From Microbotryum silenes-acaulis (taxonomy: Eukaryota > Basidiomycota > Microbotryomycetes > Microbotryales > Microbotryaceae), in assembly GCA_003665825.1 (NCBI GenBank), contig QPFY01000039.1:1-40426 (forward strand): 40,426 nucleotides of DNA, in the 5' to 3' direction. The notes beneath the pieces are model-generated. The model did not search any database, was not told where the DNA came from, and saw nothing but the letters and a program-made list of their open reading frames with translations. Shown here one piece after another: positions 1 through 11,678 of the stretch. The first letter of the stretch is position 1, and every line of letters starts with the position of its first letter. A program made the translations under genes and the position numbers.

Positions 1-1266
1 TCTTCCTGACTTGAAGGCGCGCTCCCTCACAGCCATCGTCGGCATCGTCGGGTACGGAACGGCTCGTTGACGAAGCCTCCACGCGCTCGTGAATCCTCGA
101 AAGACATCTGTATTTTCGAGACGGCGTGCGACGCGGGTGGGGGGAGGCCGAACGTGCCAAGCACGCGCCCGCAATCACGCTCTCGCGGCGGAGACGGACA
201 GTACCGGACAACCGCAAAGTCGCAACCGAGGCACAAGAGCGCGGCTCTGAGTCATGACAGCGTGACATTGACAAAACAGGACGCAAGAGGGTTCGACCTC
301 ACCAACAAACAAAAGGTACACGACCTCGCAGACACAGGGATACGCAACTCTGTACGAACGAAGCTCCACCTTCCACGAAGGGAGTCAGATATCTCAGCCT
401 ATCGCCCACAGGGGCTCTCCCGCCGCCCGCAGCAACTCGCGCCCCGCCGGAAACTTCGACAGTGGGGCGCAATCATCAACGGGAACGGTTCGTACTGCCG
501 CGGGCGGTCTGGCTGCCGGGACACGACGTCCGGGGATTCACCTTCGTGTTAACGTATTCAATCGACCACTTCACACCTCGAGTTTCCTCAAGGCTGCGCA
601 GGTTTGAAAGCGACAAGTTCAACAAGGGATTCATCGAATGCCCTTTCCTCCATCCAAGCACAACCCCGGTGTTGTCACATTGGAGAACGAAATGTTTATC
701 GTCTTTAGACATTCATAACGCTGCCTCGGCCAGCGCCTCGACCGCCCACGCCTCCGCGTTCGTGATAGAGACCGAGTGTCGAGGCGGTGGCTGTCACGAA
801 TGGAAGTTCGCCACTCCGAGTTCGGCCTCTCAGCACCTTCGTCATCCGCGTGACTTCGGCCTTCCCGCGCCTCGGACCTCCTCTCCCCGCTTCGGCACCT
901 GCACTGCTCTCTTCTCCTCCGACTACACACTCACAACCCTCTCGCCCCTCTTACGTGATCCTCAACCAAGCTCTATTACGTGATCCCCAGCCTCAACACT
1001 ATTACGTGATCCTCGTGCCTCGCCTCCTCAAGCTCGCCACCTCGTCCCGACTCCTCTGGTCTAGTTCCCCGTCTCCGTAGCTTACTTCTCTCCTTCCTTT
1101 CTGCAACTCGAATCTTCGTCAAAGGTCACATCCTTGCACTCGTCCCTCGTCCTCGTCTCTCTTGAGAAGTCCCTAGAACATCTCTCGACTTGTCCCTCGT
1201 CCCTCGCCCCTCGTCTCGGGCCCCTTCGTCCGGCTCATCCCTCCTATCTTTGTCCTTCGTGATATC
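1..1266 (-). mobile_element. Partial copy of YR retroelement (direct repeat of 26498-27772)
   Basis: This stretch matches 26498-27772 in the same orientation. I saw no substitutions by eye, only six short deletions in this copy (9 bases in all), near positions 94, 205, 467, 530, 947 and 1048. It contains, on the minus strand, the RNase H part of a tyrosine-recombinase retroelement (aspartate motif DNTGVV followed by a YVNTKVNP-type end) at about 430-712, plus the CT-rich segment that replaces the reverse transcriptase core. Two of the single-base deletions shift the RNase H frame relative to the other copy. The repeat reaches the left edge of the window, so the element may continue outside. 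The right end at about 1266 is the point where the other copy switches into reverse transcriptase sequence. Confidence 0.85.
430..712 (-). pseudogene. RNase H remnant of YR retroelement, frameshifted
   Basis: The minus strand encodes the same RNase H fragment as 26892-27212: a short run ending in LQCDNTGVVLGW, with the catalytic aspartate in DNTG, and the downstream EYVNTKVNP segment. In this copy a one-base loss near 530 and another near 467 put the C-terminal half out of frame, so the protein would stop early. The fragment would remove the RNA strand of the RNA-DNA hybrid in retrotransposition. As found here it is not expected to work. If the one-base losses are sequencing errors, the frame would be the same as in the 26.9-27.2 kb copy. 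Confidence 0.65.
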
Positions 1267-1319
1267 TGCGGGCTCGAATGCTGGGCGTGCGAGCTTGTAA
1301 GCATTGCTGCGAAGTTCCG

Positions 1320-3400
1320 TTCGAAGGAGCGCTCCTAGTCCGGGTCGTTCGTGACCAACGGTCTACACTGTGCAGTGACGCGACAGATCTTGATCGCATC
1401 AGCAAAGAGTGCAAGTCGCAAGCGAGGGCTCCGATCGGATGGCTCACTGTGCACTGTGGGCGGTCTGAGCCCGTCGTCGGTGGTCGAGCACGTGGTCCCG
1501 TCGCGACGGCTGTCAGAAAGGAAGGGCTGTCGATGTTCGAAGTATGGTTGAGTTAGAGCTCGAGTTGACCGAGCGAGTTGGAGTGGCGATTCGGGCAGGG
1601 TGGCACATCGAGGCGGACCCATGTCAGTTGGTGCTTGATCGTCCATCGAGTAGTGCTCGATCGTCGCTTCGGTATAACCGAAGCAAGTTGCCTGAGAGAT
1701 GGACGAGTCCAGCTGATCATCGGAGTGCCGAACGGTTCGAGCCGAGACGAAGCTGCTCGATGAAATGGCTCGAGTGGGGAGCCAGCCAAAAAGAGCGCCG
1801 AAGAGTCAAGCTGATCCAAGAAAATGACAGAACTCGGGTCGAGCGAAGTCGTATTGGCGATCGTAGTATTGAATCACAAGCTCGGGGCATGGGGTGGAGG
1901 AGATGTTGAGCAAGTCGGTGCGAAGCTGAGGATGGGCGACGTGCGAGTCGGATCTAGCGCGCCAAAAATGACGGGGCAATGCTGTGAAACACAGATGAGT
2001 GTTTGGAAAAGCATCAGTATTGTAGGGACTCAAGACGATGGAGACCGGGTTGGAGAGGAGAGCATACCAGACTGGGGTCTGATTGATCGAGCTGACCCGC
2101 CGGTGTGGAAGTGAAGATCACGGGATAGTGTCGAGCTGGGTGCGGCGATACAGAACAACATGGGGTGAGGTGAATCGTATCGATAGGTGAATTGCCATAG
2201 GATTCGAAAATGGGGCGAGGCGATCGTGGGGTCGGCGCTCATGATGAGTAGGTCAGGTCAGTTGATAACAATGAGTCTATGGCGATCGAGCACGAGTACG
2301 GTGGAAGGTCGACGGTTGAGGCGGCCGAGGAAGCCATCGCGAGGGGCGAACGAGTTGTTACTTCGCACGTCGTGGTGATGGGATGAGCACGGACGGGGCG
2401 GGGGCGAGATCGGGCGGAAGAGGTTTGTCAGTTCGGTCGGTTGATCGGTCGATCGGACCGAGGGTCGATGATGGGTGCGAAGCTTCGGACGGGCATCGAT
2501 CAAATGGTCGCCGAGTCGAGCAACAGATGTTCCGACAACTCCGAGCTTGCCGCGTCGGTGAGACTCGTCGAAGAGACCCGATGTGACAGCGAGTGATTGC
2601 ATTCGAGCGATCGGTCGACGTTGACGACGCGAGTGAACGGTGAACGATGTGGGGGTGGGCGAGGTGATCCTCACAGGCCGACAGTGCGGCAATGTGGGTC
2701 GAGTGATGTGTACATCGATGCGAGGCCTCAGGAAGGGGGGACAATCACGTTGATGTTACTGATGAGGACGTGGCATTGTGATCGCAGAGTATGGTCGTAC
2801 AAGTCACAGAGCGGTTCGGTGCGAAGCTCGGATGCGAGCGAGTCGGCCAACGCGCGATCTGAACTAGTGTGATGAGCAGCAAAGACAAACATGAGGTGAG
2901 CGGATGGGGTGTGAGCTGGAAAGTATCTGAGTGAAGTACTCACCACACTCATCGGTCGAGTAGCTTGTGGGCGATCGGGGTGATCGAGGCGATGCGCTAA
3001 CCGAGCATGTGTCCGGTCGAGGACGCTCGAGCGGTGCATCGACGTAGTTAGGACGCTGCTGAAAGTGACCACGTCCTTTCAGATCAACCTGTTCAGCGTA
3101 TCTTGCTGAAGATGACGATGTTGGAGTCGTTGATAGTCGTGTCGTGCGACGTCGCACCGTGCCCGCATCAGCCCGCACGAAGGGACACTGCGAGCGTCCG
3201 TCGAGAGTGGCCGAGCTGCATCTTGCCGATTGGGTGATGTGGGGAGAGCGTTGTGGTGTAGTGGGATCAGAGCCGAGTCGGGTCAACTGGGCGAGTGAGT
3301 GGTGTGAGTGAGCGGGGAGAGGGAAAGGAGTGTTGGCGCGCGCGAATCTGAAGTCGAGCGGTTGGCTGACTGACCTCGGCTGAACTCGGCTGAACTCAGG
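1320..3400. repeat. R-family repeat, copy 1, first part
   Basis: Degenerate repeat without convincing genes. The left part (from about 1320) matches 19967 onward, sharing TTTGATCGCATCAGCAA-like sequence and a nearby GGGCGGTCTG. The part from about 2500 to 3355 matches 6090-6335, 8343-9090 and 21410-22175, including a shared GATGTGGGGGTGG core and the end signature GGCGCGCGCGAA. The middle (about 1550-2480) shows no clear match elsewhere in the window. Copies differ by many substitutions and small indels, so they are old. The minus strand next to the GCGCGCG end is pyrimidine-rich like a fungal promoter, and a phrase reading HLMFVFAAHH recurs on the minus strand, so the family may descend from a minus-strand gene. 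I cannot name it. Confidence 0.6.
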
Positions 3401-3431
3401 CGGGACTCGGCGACGGAAAGCTTATTAGGCG

Positions 3432-5230
3432 CGCTCGGCCGAGAGATCCGACGGTCTCCGATTTGCTCGAGTCCAGTCGACCTGTTGCACTTCAAGACTC
3501 GAAGATCGAAACAGGGATCCTAGAGAGAGCGAGTACCTCCGAACTCGGTGCGAGGGCCCGGACGAGTCGGCCGGCGGCGTCCGCGGCAAAAAGGTCGACC
3601 CGTCCAGGTCACTGAGCACACTCGTACACTCATCAATCTTTTACTCAAACGCTATTTTCAAAATGTGTACGAGGTGCGTCGGAATCTTTGAGGGCAAACA
3701 CATCTGATCCGGGAACAGATTCTTGGTCCGATTACTCGGAGTCGAGATGAGTCATCGATGGGAGACGAGAACCGCAGCGGGCGTGTCCTGGAAGCGCATC
3801 TCACTGGCAGTCTCTCGCAGACCGCAATGCTGTGAAATGCATGAAGAGATGAGTTGAGCTCTCAAGTGGTATCTGGCGGCGTGGATACAGTTTGAGAGCT
3901 GGCTTTCTCCAACAGATCGTCGGTGAAAACTTGCTGCGGTCGGCACTTCGTTTGCGGACAAGTTCGGTCGCTTTCGACGATGATCGCAATGCTCTGTTAG
4001 GTCGATCTGACGACTTTTTCTCGGTACAGAACCATTCTTTTGAAATAGTAAAGGGATATGGTGATGGCGCGGAGAAGATCGTCCAGTTAGCACTGTCGGC
4101 AAAAAGGCTCGATGGTCGCCGAGCCGAGAGACAAGGAAGGAGTAATCGACTCATTCTCGCAGCCCCATCCGGCAGATAGATGTTTCCCACTCTCAGAACA
4201 CTCAAAAATTCGAATATAGTCGTCCATACGCGTGCAGTGCTAGATTGCGGTCCTGTTGAGGCAGTATTTTCATCGGGACCGGTCTTCGAGATCACAAAGC
4301 CAAAGTGATACCGCAGCACACTGTAAGGCGCCGCTCCGCTTACGCCTCACGACAACTCAAGCCAACCTCAGCGGCCTAAGCTTTACTTGCGCGCGGCGCC
4401 ACGGGCACCTCTTGACCTTAGTCCTTTTGGTAGTCTTTCTTCGCCTGCGAATTACACCGTTTGATCCCTTCTGTTTGGATTCGGAATCAGTGAGGCTTGA
4501 GAGCAATCTCGTGCCTTTCACACACATGATCTAGGTGGATGTGGTCCTTTCCAACAGGTCACTGCTGCAAGCAATATGACTCGGATTTGAGCATGTTTCA
4601 AGCTGTATGACTACGGTTGAGAGATCTATTACATGATGCCCACTGCGTTGAAGTCAATGTCGACTGCCGATCAGGAGTTGGAAAGTCGCGCAAGGACTCG
4701 GAGGTCGGCTCTCGATCGCGCAAACTCGGCTCCTTTACTTTTCGCTGGTCGATCGGATAGTGATCTTCGACACTCAAAGGAGGACTTTCTTAATGAAATT
4801 TTTCAATCTTGACGGAAAAATCCATGGGGTGCTTTGCGGTGTCAAAGCATACTTTCAGTCATGATCGTCGGTGAGGGATGCGGGTCGCAGAAGTTCGACT
4901 TTGCGTGAAAGCCGAGGAAGCCCCTCGCTGTCGAATCACGGCATACCTCTGCAAGCAGCTGTTCTTCACACTTATTTACTTGCTACAGCCGGAAAGAGGC
5001 TATAGTGAAAGGCTAGGGATGCGAGTGAGTGCAAGGTTGAAGCCCACTCTAAACGGACCGCGGCATGTCACTGCAGCTCGGTCGGCATGGGCGACGCATA
5101 CGCATGAGCGACAAATACGATCGATCCAGTGAGTCACTTTGACATTCTCCGATACAATTTTGCTTGCGTTCAGCAGTTGGTAGTCCAGAGTTCATGTCGG
5201 ATTTGATACAAGAACATCCCATTGAGGTCG
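3432..5230. repeat. R-family repeat, copy 1, central block B
   Basis: This block is homologous to 11786-13420 in the same orientation. Shared landmarks in order are CGAGTCGGCCGGCG followed by GTCCGCGGCAAAAA, GTCACTGAGCAC, CACTGTCGGC(A/G)AAAAGG, GCAGTATTTTCATCGGGA, and TTTCGCTGGTCGATCGGATAG. A 100-base piece of the same block (about 4170-4270) is also found inverted at 30446-30545. No reading frame is conserved between the two copies, so I read it as non-coding or long dead. Confidence 0.6.
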
Positions 5231-6340
5231 TTTGCGGCAGAACCATGTCCGAGGCCGCAGGAAAACCCGGGCAAGAATGGGTCAAGAAGATCCAAAGGTT
5301 CTCAGACACGCACATATGAGCTCAAAGATCACCTGGTATTGCATCAAAGAGCACATCCTCAAGTATTCGTACCCCAGAAATGCAGGGAAAGAAGTGAAAG
5401 GAGCAAACGTCGCTCGAGCAGTTGGCCAAAGAGTCCGGGTGGTCCTTCGTTCTCAATGTCAAGGCGAGCGGGCAGGGCGCTAGGTCGCCCAGAAGAGTTT
5501 GCATGGTTGACGAAGCCTCCTCACACAAGTGATCGGCGATTGTCGAGTCTTGGGTGGCGGAAGCAGTAGCGGCATAGACGAGAGCTTGCATGCTCCTCGA
5601 CAAGGGATCTGTCCCACCGAGTCGAGTTTTGAGGTCGGGGGCGATTGAGAGGAGATCGAAGTCGAGCAAAGCAGGTCTCGCCGAAAAAGTCTGGGTCCTC
5701 AATTGGAAAGAGTCGACGATCACTCATCCATGAGAGCGAGAAACGGTTTCGAGTCAGTCGAAGTTTAAAGAGTCGAGTTAAGCGCAGGCCGGAATCTGAG
5801 ACCTGGTGGAGCGAAAGAAAGTCAAACATAAGCAAGAGGGCACAGAGTTGCAACACGCGGTGTGGAGGAAGGGAAAGCCTTCAGGTTACAGGCACTCACT
5901 GACCTTTCGGACGTTGGTTCGCTTTGTGACTGCCAAACGAGTTCGGGGGATGTTTAGAGCGACGAGTTGAGACGTAGTGGCTGTAACCGGATGACTCGAA
6001 GAGCTGGATGACGGGCGCGGGAGGTTGAGTGATTCGCGGCGCGGTCGAGAAAGTGCTTGAGCCGATGAAGGTGTCCGATCTCGACATTGACGAAATCAGT
6101 CGAGTCGCGCAACAGATGTTTCAACAAACCCCGAGCTAGCCGCGTCGATGAGACTCTCCGACTCGATCAAGAAAGAGATGTGAGGGAATGCATTCGTGCG
6201 ATTGGTTGACGTTGACGACGCGGGTGCACCATGTGGGGGTGGCGGAGAAGATCGGCACAGGTCGACAGTGGTGTTCGGGGTGGAGCGACGAGGATCGAGT
6301 GACGTGTGCACCACCGCGCCAGCATCGTCACGGTCCGGCG
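5231..6340. repeat. R-family repeat, copy 1, block C
   Basis: This block is homologous to 7540-8560, 13420-14450, 20450-21600 and, inverted, to about 37000-37459. Landmarks shared in order are AGGCCGCAGGAAAACCCGG, TCCTCAATTGGAA, GAATCTGAGACCTGGTGGAG, ACTGACCTTTCGGA and GAGCTGGATGACG. It ends with the same GTGGGGGTGG core that lies at 2650 in the first part of this copy, so the family looks tandemly arranged. Open frames in it are short and not conserved between copies. Confidence 0.6.
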
Positions 6341-6359
6341 TTCATGACTTTCACTATAC

Positions 6360-7080
6360 ATGGCCTTTGACTTGCAAAATAACCATTCGAAGATAATTCC
6401 TAGGTATTCGTTTATGTAATGATGTATAAACAAGATTTAATTCATACAGCCACAGACCAGTTGGAGCGAGCAAAACGGCGTGGGCTGGCTGTATGCGGAC
6501 ACCTCCCAGCCATGTCCGTCCCGCCACGCCACGTCCACAATCGCGACCGACAAGTGGACGGACATGGGGTCACGGTACGGACACGAGGTCTGCGGTACGG
6601 ACATGGCAATTTCGAATCATCATGAGTACTATACAAAATACACATGCTATCATGTTCTCCTTGCAGATTCAAAGTGATTCTACTCTTATAATTGTTCAAC
6701 AGCATCAGTATTATCTGATATTATGGGCCTAAAACAAGGGACGGACATGGGGTCACGGTACGGACCAGAGGTCTGCGGTACGGACATGGCAATATCGAAT
6801 CATCATGAGTACTAAAATACCCATGCTGTCATGTTGTGATTCTACTCATATAATTTTTCACTACGTACAATAAAGTGGACGGACATGTCCGTACAGTTGT
6901 TCTGGCCCGAGGACAAAAAGCAATGCACCGCGCGGGCGCCCCAAAGTCGTCAAGGCCACAACAACTAGTGTAGTTGAGTATGCTCAAAGCACAATGCCAT
7001 ATTAGCACAGATTAAGCATGTACACACTAGTTGGGATCGGGACAGATTTACAATAAACTGATTTACATTTACAAGTCCTC
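6360..7080. repeat. AT-rich spacer with two tandem units of about 187 bp
   Basis: No gene is visible. Two direct units start at about 6556 and 6741, each with GGACATGGGGTCACGGTACG, AGGTCTGCGGTACGGACATG and AATCATCATGAGTACTA. The second has lost about 25-30 bases relative to the first. A third GTGGACGGACATG start occurs at about 6884 and forms the palindrome CGGACATGTCCG. The inverted form CCATGTCCGTCC occurs at about 6513, so the array is bounded by inverted versions of its own motif. Base composition is clearly more AT-rich than the surrounding R-family repeats. Confidence 0.75.
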
Positions 7081-7119
7081 AAGTCTGCCGTGCCTCAGCT
7101 CCAGCGATACACCGAAGCC

Positions 7120-7145
7120 CGAAATGGGTTTCCCATTTCGGAGAT
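7120..7145. other. Short perfect hairpin
   Basis: CCGAAATGGG and its complement CCCATTTCGG are separated by three T bases. It stands alone between the AT-rich spacer and the minisatellite. It is not followed by a run of T and has no obvious role. Confidence 0.5.
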
Positions 7146-7211
7146 CGCGAGCGCCGGTGGCCGAAGGCTGAGAGTGCCGCTGCCCGCTGCCCCCGCCCCT
7201 CTCTCAAATAC

Positions 7212-7490
7212 CACAGGGTGCTCGCGCGAGCATCTTTGCAAGGCAGGCGCGGGAGCTTGTGGTATCTGACACGCTGGGCGCGCGGCTGTCGAATAGCACA
7301 AGAAGCTCGCGCGAGCTTCTTTGCAAGGGTCTCTCGGGAGTCTGTGGTATCTGACACGCTGGGCGCGGGCCTGTCGAATAGCACAGGATGCTCGTGCGAG
7401 CTTCTTTGCAGGCTAGGCGCGGGATTGTCAAATAGCACAGGGTGCTCGTGCGAGCTTCTTTGCAAGGGTCTCTCGGGAGTCTGTGGTATG
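7212..7490. repeat. Minisatellite, four units of 55-85 bp
   Basis: Units start at about 7212, 7297, 7382 and 7437. Each begins with a CACAGGRTGCTCG-like box containing or derived from the palindrome GCTCGCGCGAGC, followed by TTCTTTGCAA. Three of them carry GGGAGTCTGTGGTAT-like text before the next unit. The array sits at the left end of the second R-family copy, so it probably expanded after the duplication. Long frames through it exist on the minus strand only because the unit has few stops; I do not call them genes. Confidence 0.8.
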
Positions 7491-7539
7491 TGGTATGTGG
7501 AATTGCCCATATATATAGTCTCAATCCTCAATTGGAAAT

Positions 7540-9090
7540 AGTCGATGATCATTCTTCCGGGAGACGTACTGGGAACGGTTGCGAGCGAGTCGGAGTCCAA
7601 AGAGTCGAATTGAGCACAGGCGGAAATCTGAGACCTGGTGGAGCAAATCAAGAGTCAAACATGAGCAAGAGTGCACATACTTCTAACCAAGGTGTGGAGG
7701 TTGGGAAGGCACACACTGACCATTCGGACGTTTGCTCGATTAGTAAATGCCAAACGAGTTCCTCGACACCAAGCGAGGTGAATGCAAGAAGCGAAGCGAG
7801 TGGAGACGGAGCACCATCCGACACTGATCGCAGTCTTGACCACGAGTCCAGCGTTGCTGACGCGTGTACGAACATGGATGTCGCAGAGGTGGGATGGTGA
7901 TCGCACGTATCCAGCTAGTCGAGCGAGTCGCCGAGGCGGATTGAGAATGCGAAGGCTCGTCAAGGTCCGAGGCCGGATTCGAGCGCCGAGTGGTACCAAG
8001 ATGCCCGAGTCGTTACTTTATGTTCCCACGTCCGCAACGTAAGATGGAGCTCGAGTAAGATGTCAAGCAATGAGGGGGTGCTCCGTGGCACATCTCGGGA
8101 GCCTTGCCGTGTGGTCGATCGGTCGGAGCCATCGACGAGGTTGAAAGCCTGCGTGCAGGTCCGGGTAAGTGGATTGCCGAGGAAGGCGAGCGAGAATGTG
8201 GGATGTTAGAGAAACGAGTTGAGATGTAGTGGCTTCGGACAGATGACTCGACGAGCTGGATGACGGGCGCGAGAGGATGAGTAAATCGCGGCGCGGTCGA
8301 GACGGGGTGAAAGTGCTCGAGCCGATGAAGCTCTCGGATCTCGACATCGACTAAATCAGTCGGGTTGTGTAACGGGTTCCCACAAGTCCGAGCTTGCCGC
8401 ATGGGTGAAACTCTTTGATTCGATCAAGAAGAGATGTGACAGCAAGTGATTGCATTCGAGTGATTGGTCGACGAGTGGCCGCAAACGAAGCAATGCTCGC
8501 CGTCGACAACGCGAATGAACGATGTGGGGGTGGCCGAGGTGATGGTCACAGGTCCGAGTCGACAGCTGTCGAACGCGCGATCTGAATTAGAGTGATGAGC
8601 CGCAAAGACGATCATGAGCCGAGCGAATGGGGTGGGAGCTGACTACTATGTGAAGGTAGAGCTCACCACAGTCATGGGTCGGATAGCGAGTGGGCGAGCG
8701 GGGGGTGATCGGGGCGATGTAGTGACCGAGCACGTGTGCGACCGAGAACGCTCGAGCGAAGCATCGACGTAAGCTAGCACACTGCCGAAAGTGACCACGC
8801 CCTCTCAGGTTGCGGTTCAAGTTGTATCGTGTTGGAGATGGCAATGTTGGATATGTTGTTAACCGTGTTGTGCGACGTCGCACCGGGCCCACCTCAGTCG
8901 GGTTGAGGTGACACGTCGAGCTGTAGTGGAGAGATCGAGTGCAGTTTGAATGGCGCATGTGAACGATGCGAAAGCATGTGACGTCGAGTTGTGGCATGGT
9001 GCGATCAGTGCCGAGTCCGAGTCGAGTCAGGTGGTGCGAGTGGTGCAAGTGAGTGGGGAGAGGGAAAGGAGCGTTGGCGCGCGCGAACAT
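7540..9090. repeat. R-family repeat, copy 2, left part
   Basis: This is homologous from TCCTCAATTGGAA at about 7530 to the GGCGCGCGCGAA end at about 9089. It matches 13826-14400 and 20577-22175 and, in part, 5690-6335 and 2500-3355. Where copy 1 continues into TCTGAAGTCGAGCGG, this copy jumps to AT-rich and then Helitron-related sequence, so the repeat is interrupted here. Homology resumes at about 11786. No coding frame is conserved between copies. Confidence 0.6.
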
Positions 9091-9159
9091 TACCCTATTA
9101 CTACCTCTTTATTAAAAAAAAGGTGAGTTAAGGAATGTACCTAAAATCGCTGTTTTTAA

Positions 9160-9183
9160 CTAGGTTGCGGCCCGGAGGGCCGC
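9160..9183 (-). other. Candidate Helitron 3' terminus, minus orientation
   Basis: Read on the minus strand, a 7-bp GC hairpin (GCGGCCC / GGGCCGC, three-base loop, 9167-9183) is followed three bases later by CTAG and then a T. Helitrons have no inverted ends; they finish with a hairpin close to CTRR and insert in front of a T, which fits. The orientation is opposite to the Rep-like remnant downstream, so it could belong to a second, non-autonomous element. The spacing is shorter than the usual 10-12 bases. Confidence 0.35.
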
Positions 9184-9658
9184 CTGTGGTGGATGTACCA
9201 GCATACTGTTGTGTCTGCCGCACCTGCCTGTGGTGTCCATGTTCCGATCAGAAGTCATGTACAAGCCCTGTGGTGACTTTTGTATTTCCCGCGCCGTTCC
9301 AACGAAGCTACAGCGCTCCCAGTATTTTCTTTCCTTTTTCAGTTGACGTCAAACAATGCTTACACTTATATTGCATTTAATGGACGGCAAGCGCGTGGCT
9401 TTGCACGACATTGCTTCTACAGCACAGCTCCGCCTGGCGCCTGGCGGCTGACGCGCGGGGCGAGGGCTAACATCTGTCACGTGATGCGGCGCGCCCGCCG
9501 TGTCATTGCCCGTCCGGCAGTCGACCACCGGCATTAGGGGCTGAACAACAAAACAAACCACGTAAATAATCCTGCGCCACTCCCTCGAACCTTTCCTTTC
9601 TCCCTCCCACTCTCATCCAATTTTAGTGACACTCATTCAAGAACAAACCTTCGCTACT
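9184..9658. other. Gene-free stretch upstream of Helitron remnant
   Basis: No convincing frame is visible. The last 80 bases are pyrimidine-rich (CTTTCCTTTCTCCCTCCC at about 9591) and precede an ATG at 9659, which looks like a fungal promoter and leader for the Helitron gene. Confidence 0.4.
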
Positions 9659-11640
9659 ATGCCCCGGTCCAAAGGTCGCCAGGGAGGGCCATCGCAATCT
9701 CGCCAAGTTCTTGGGCGCGAGGGTGGCACCGTACCATGGGCCTGCTCGAGCGCCCGCTGCTGGGCGCCGCACAGCTCGGCATTGCGACACGTATACGAGC
9801 GCGCCGTGCAGCTGTGCAGAACGGACAGCGTGGTCAGCGCGATGGCCAACTCGACGCTGGGCTCGCCCCACCACCACCTCCTCCGCAAAGGCGGGTGCGC
9901 CGGGCTCGAATCGCGCTCAAACCCCTCAAGCCCCACGTTCCCATCCGCGACTACCTCGGCCCCAGATGGCCGTGTGTGTCCACTGCAAGGCTCGACACTG
10001 GGAGTGCAAAGGACGAAGCGGACACTTCAGCACGTGCTGCTCGCAGGGCAACTGCAGCTGCCTCCCCCTCCCCAGCCCAATCTCGAGTATCGGCAGCTTC
10101 TTGAAGGCTCGGATAGCGGTCAGTTGCTCCGTCCAACAACATCTGTCTGCAGTATGGCCCACATGCTGAACTGTGCGATGCATCTACACAGAAGCTAAAG
10201 CATTCCGCGAAAACGCCCGGTCGTACAACAACGCGCTGTCGTTCACTTCGCTCCCTGCTCACTTTGACAAGACTCGAATGGTCACTCTAGGAGCCGCGTG
10301 TTTCGCGTGTTTGGTCGCGTTTACCATCGACTCGGCGCCCTGATCCCTGCCGTGAATCAACGCCCAGCCTTTGCTCAAACATGGCTGATCGACCCGGCCG
10401 AGGCCACCGACACTCGACTTGGACCCGACGGCGCAGAGACTCGCATTCAAAGATCAACGCTGACCAAGCTCGAGTCCATGTTGCGCACCGGCAATCGCTT
10501 TGTGAGGGAGTTCGCATCGGCCAAAGCCCGCGCGGGTTGGGATACGGCCAAAGAGTGGGTCCTACCAGGCCGAGACCGACGCACCCACAACCTTCCTACG
10601 TCAAGCACGGAAATGGCGATGCTTATCTGCGAGTCCGACACCAACACGGGAGATCGTGGACGTCAAGACCTTATTCTCCAGGTGCACGGTGATCGATGTT
10701 GCGATGGTCGGCCCAAGTACCAAGTCATCAGCTCGCTCCATCCGTCTGCGTTGCCTCTCCAGTAGCCACTACTATTTCCTGCAGGGGAAGATGGCTTCCA
10801 CCCCAACATTCCTCTTTGCGGGTTTTGCTAAGCTGGGCTGCCAATCGCCAGAAACCGAGAGCAGATCGGCAATGGTGTCCAATTGTGCGAGGCACTTGCC
10901 GGTCTCGGTTTGGATGACGAAGACGAACAGGAGGACGAAGACCGCGACGATGAGGATGAAGACGGCGAGGAAGGAGACGAAGAGAATGGTGGTGGTGAAC
11001 GTACGCGTCTTCGGCTCTTTCTCTGATGTTACATTCTGTCTAAGGCGCAAGCACAGACTGACATTGAACTTTTGAACACCTAGGACGAAGGGCAAGTAAA
11101 GGGGTCGAGGTGGCGAGTCTCGCGTTCACAATTCTTTGCGCACTACTTGCCAAACGCGACGAGTACTTCTCAATCCCGCATTGCACCCAACGTCCCTTCC
11201 TGGAGTTTGTGATTTACGGATATACTCCCAAGTCAAGACCGATCAACTCAACACATCCGGTTGCATCAAGAGAACCTACGCCTCACCACGACCCAAGGCA
11301 TCAACGGCTTGACCCCGAACCAAATTGGACGTTCGATGATCAAGAATAGACCGCGCAATATCACGCAGCGATACCAGGATGCGATGGCGTGGGTTGTCAA
11401 ACATGGAAAGCCTCCGCTGCTCATCACAATGACGTACGACCCCGAATCACCGAAAATCAAGGCTGCACTCGGGCCGAATGACAAAGCATGCAACCGTCCG
11501 GATCTCATTGCACAAGTGTTTGAAGCCAATCCGGCAACAAGCGACATGCAGGCTGTTTTGGCGATGAATGTAGGAGGAGTGTATTTTGTATCTTTGCTGT
11601 ACTTCGTATGGTGTTTTCTTAACATCTGCGCTGAAATCAT
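9659..11640 (+). pseudogene. Decayed Helitron Rep/helicase gene, N-terminal part
   Basis: Helitron transposases combine an N-terminal region, a rolling-circle Rep nuclease and a Pif1-type helicase. The order of recognisable pieces, scattered over three frames, is: VCVHCKARHW with a CC pair (about 9967-10040); a PPPPQPNLEYRQLL segment; YNNALSFTSL (about 10220); FRVFGRVYHRLGALIP (about 10301); PAFAQTWLID; SSLHPSALPLQ followed by a stop and PLLFPAGEDGFHPN; an acidic stretch (about 10915-10990); NITQRYQDAMAWVVKHGKP and LLITMTYDPESPKI (about 11357-11460); and RPDLIAQVFE. This order matches fungal Helitron proteins. There are at least four frameshifts or stops, and the sequence ends before the HUH nuclease motif and the whole helicase. 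It cannot be active. Confidence 0.85.
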
Positions 11641-11678
11641 GCAGACTGTTAATTATCCTGCTATTTGCATTTCATCCT

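Noticed and set aside
67..552. 161-codon plus-strand frame (and its copy at 26586-27107)
   Set aside because: Opposite strand of the YR retroelement RNase H region; no domain.
7079..7651. 190-codon minus-strand frame
   Set aside because: Runs through a minisatellite and the edge of an R repeat; the repeated peptide is a by-product of the tandem units.
8587..9090. 167-codon minus-strand frame
   Set aside because: The frame is not kept in the homologous R copies at 2500-3355 and 21840-22175, so coding is unlikely in this state.
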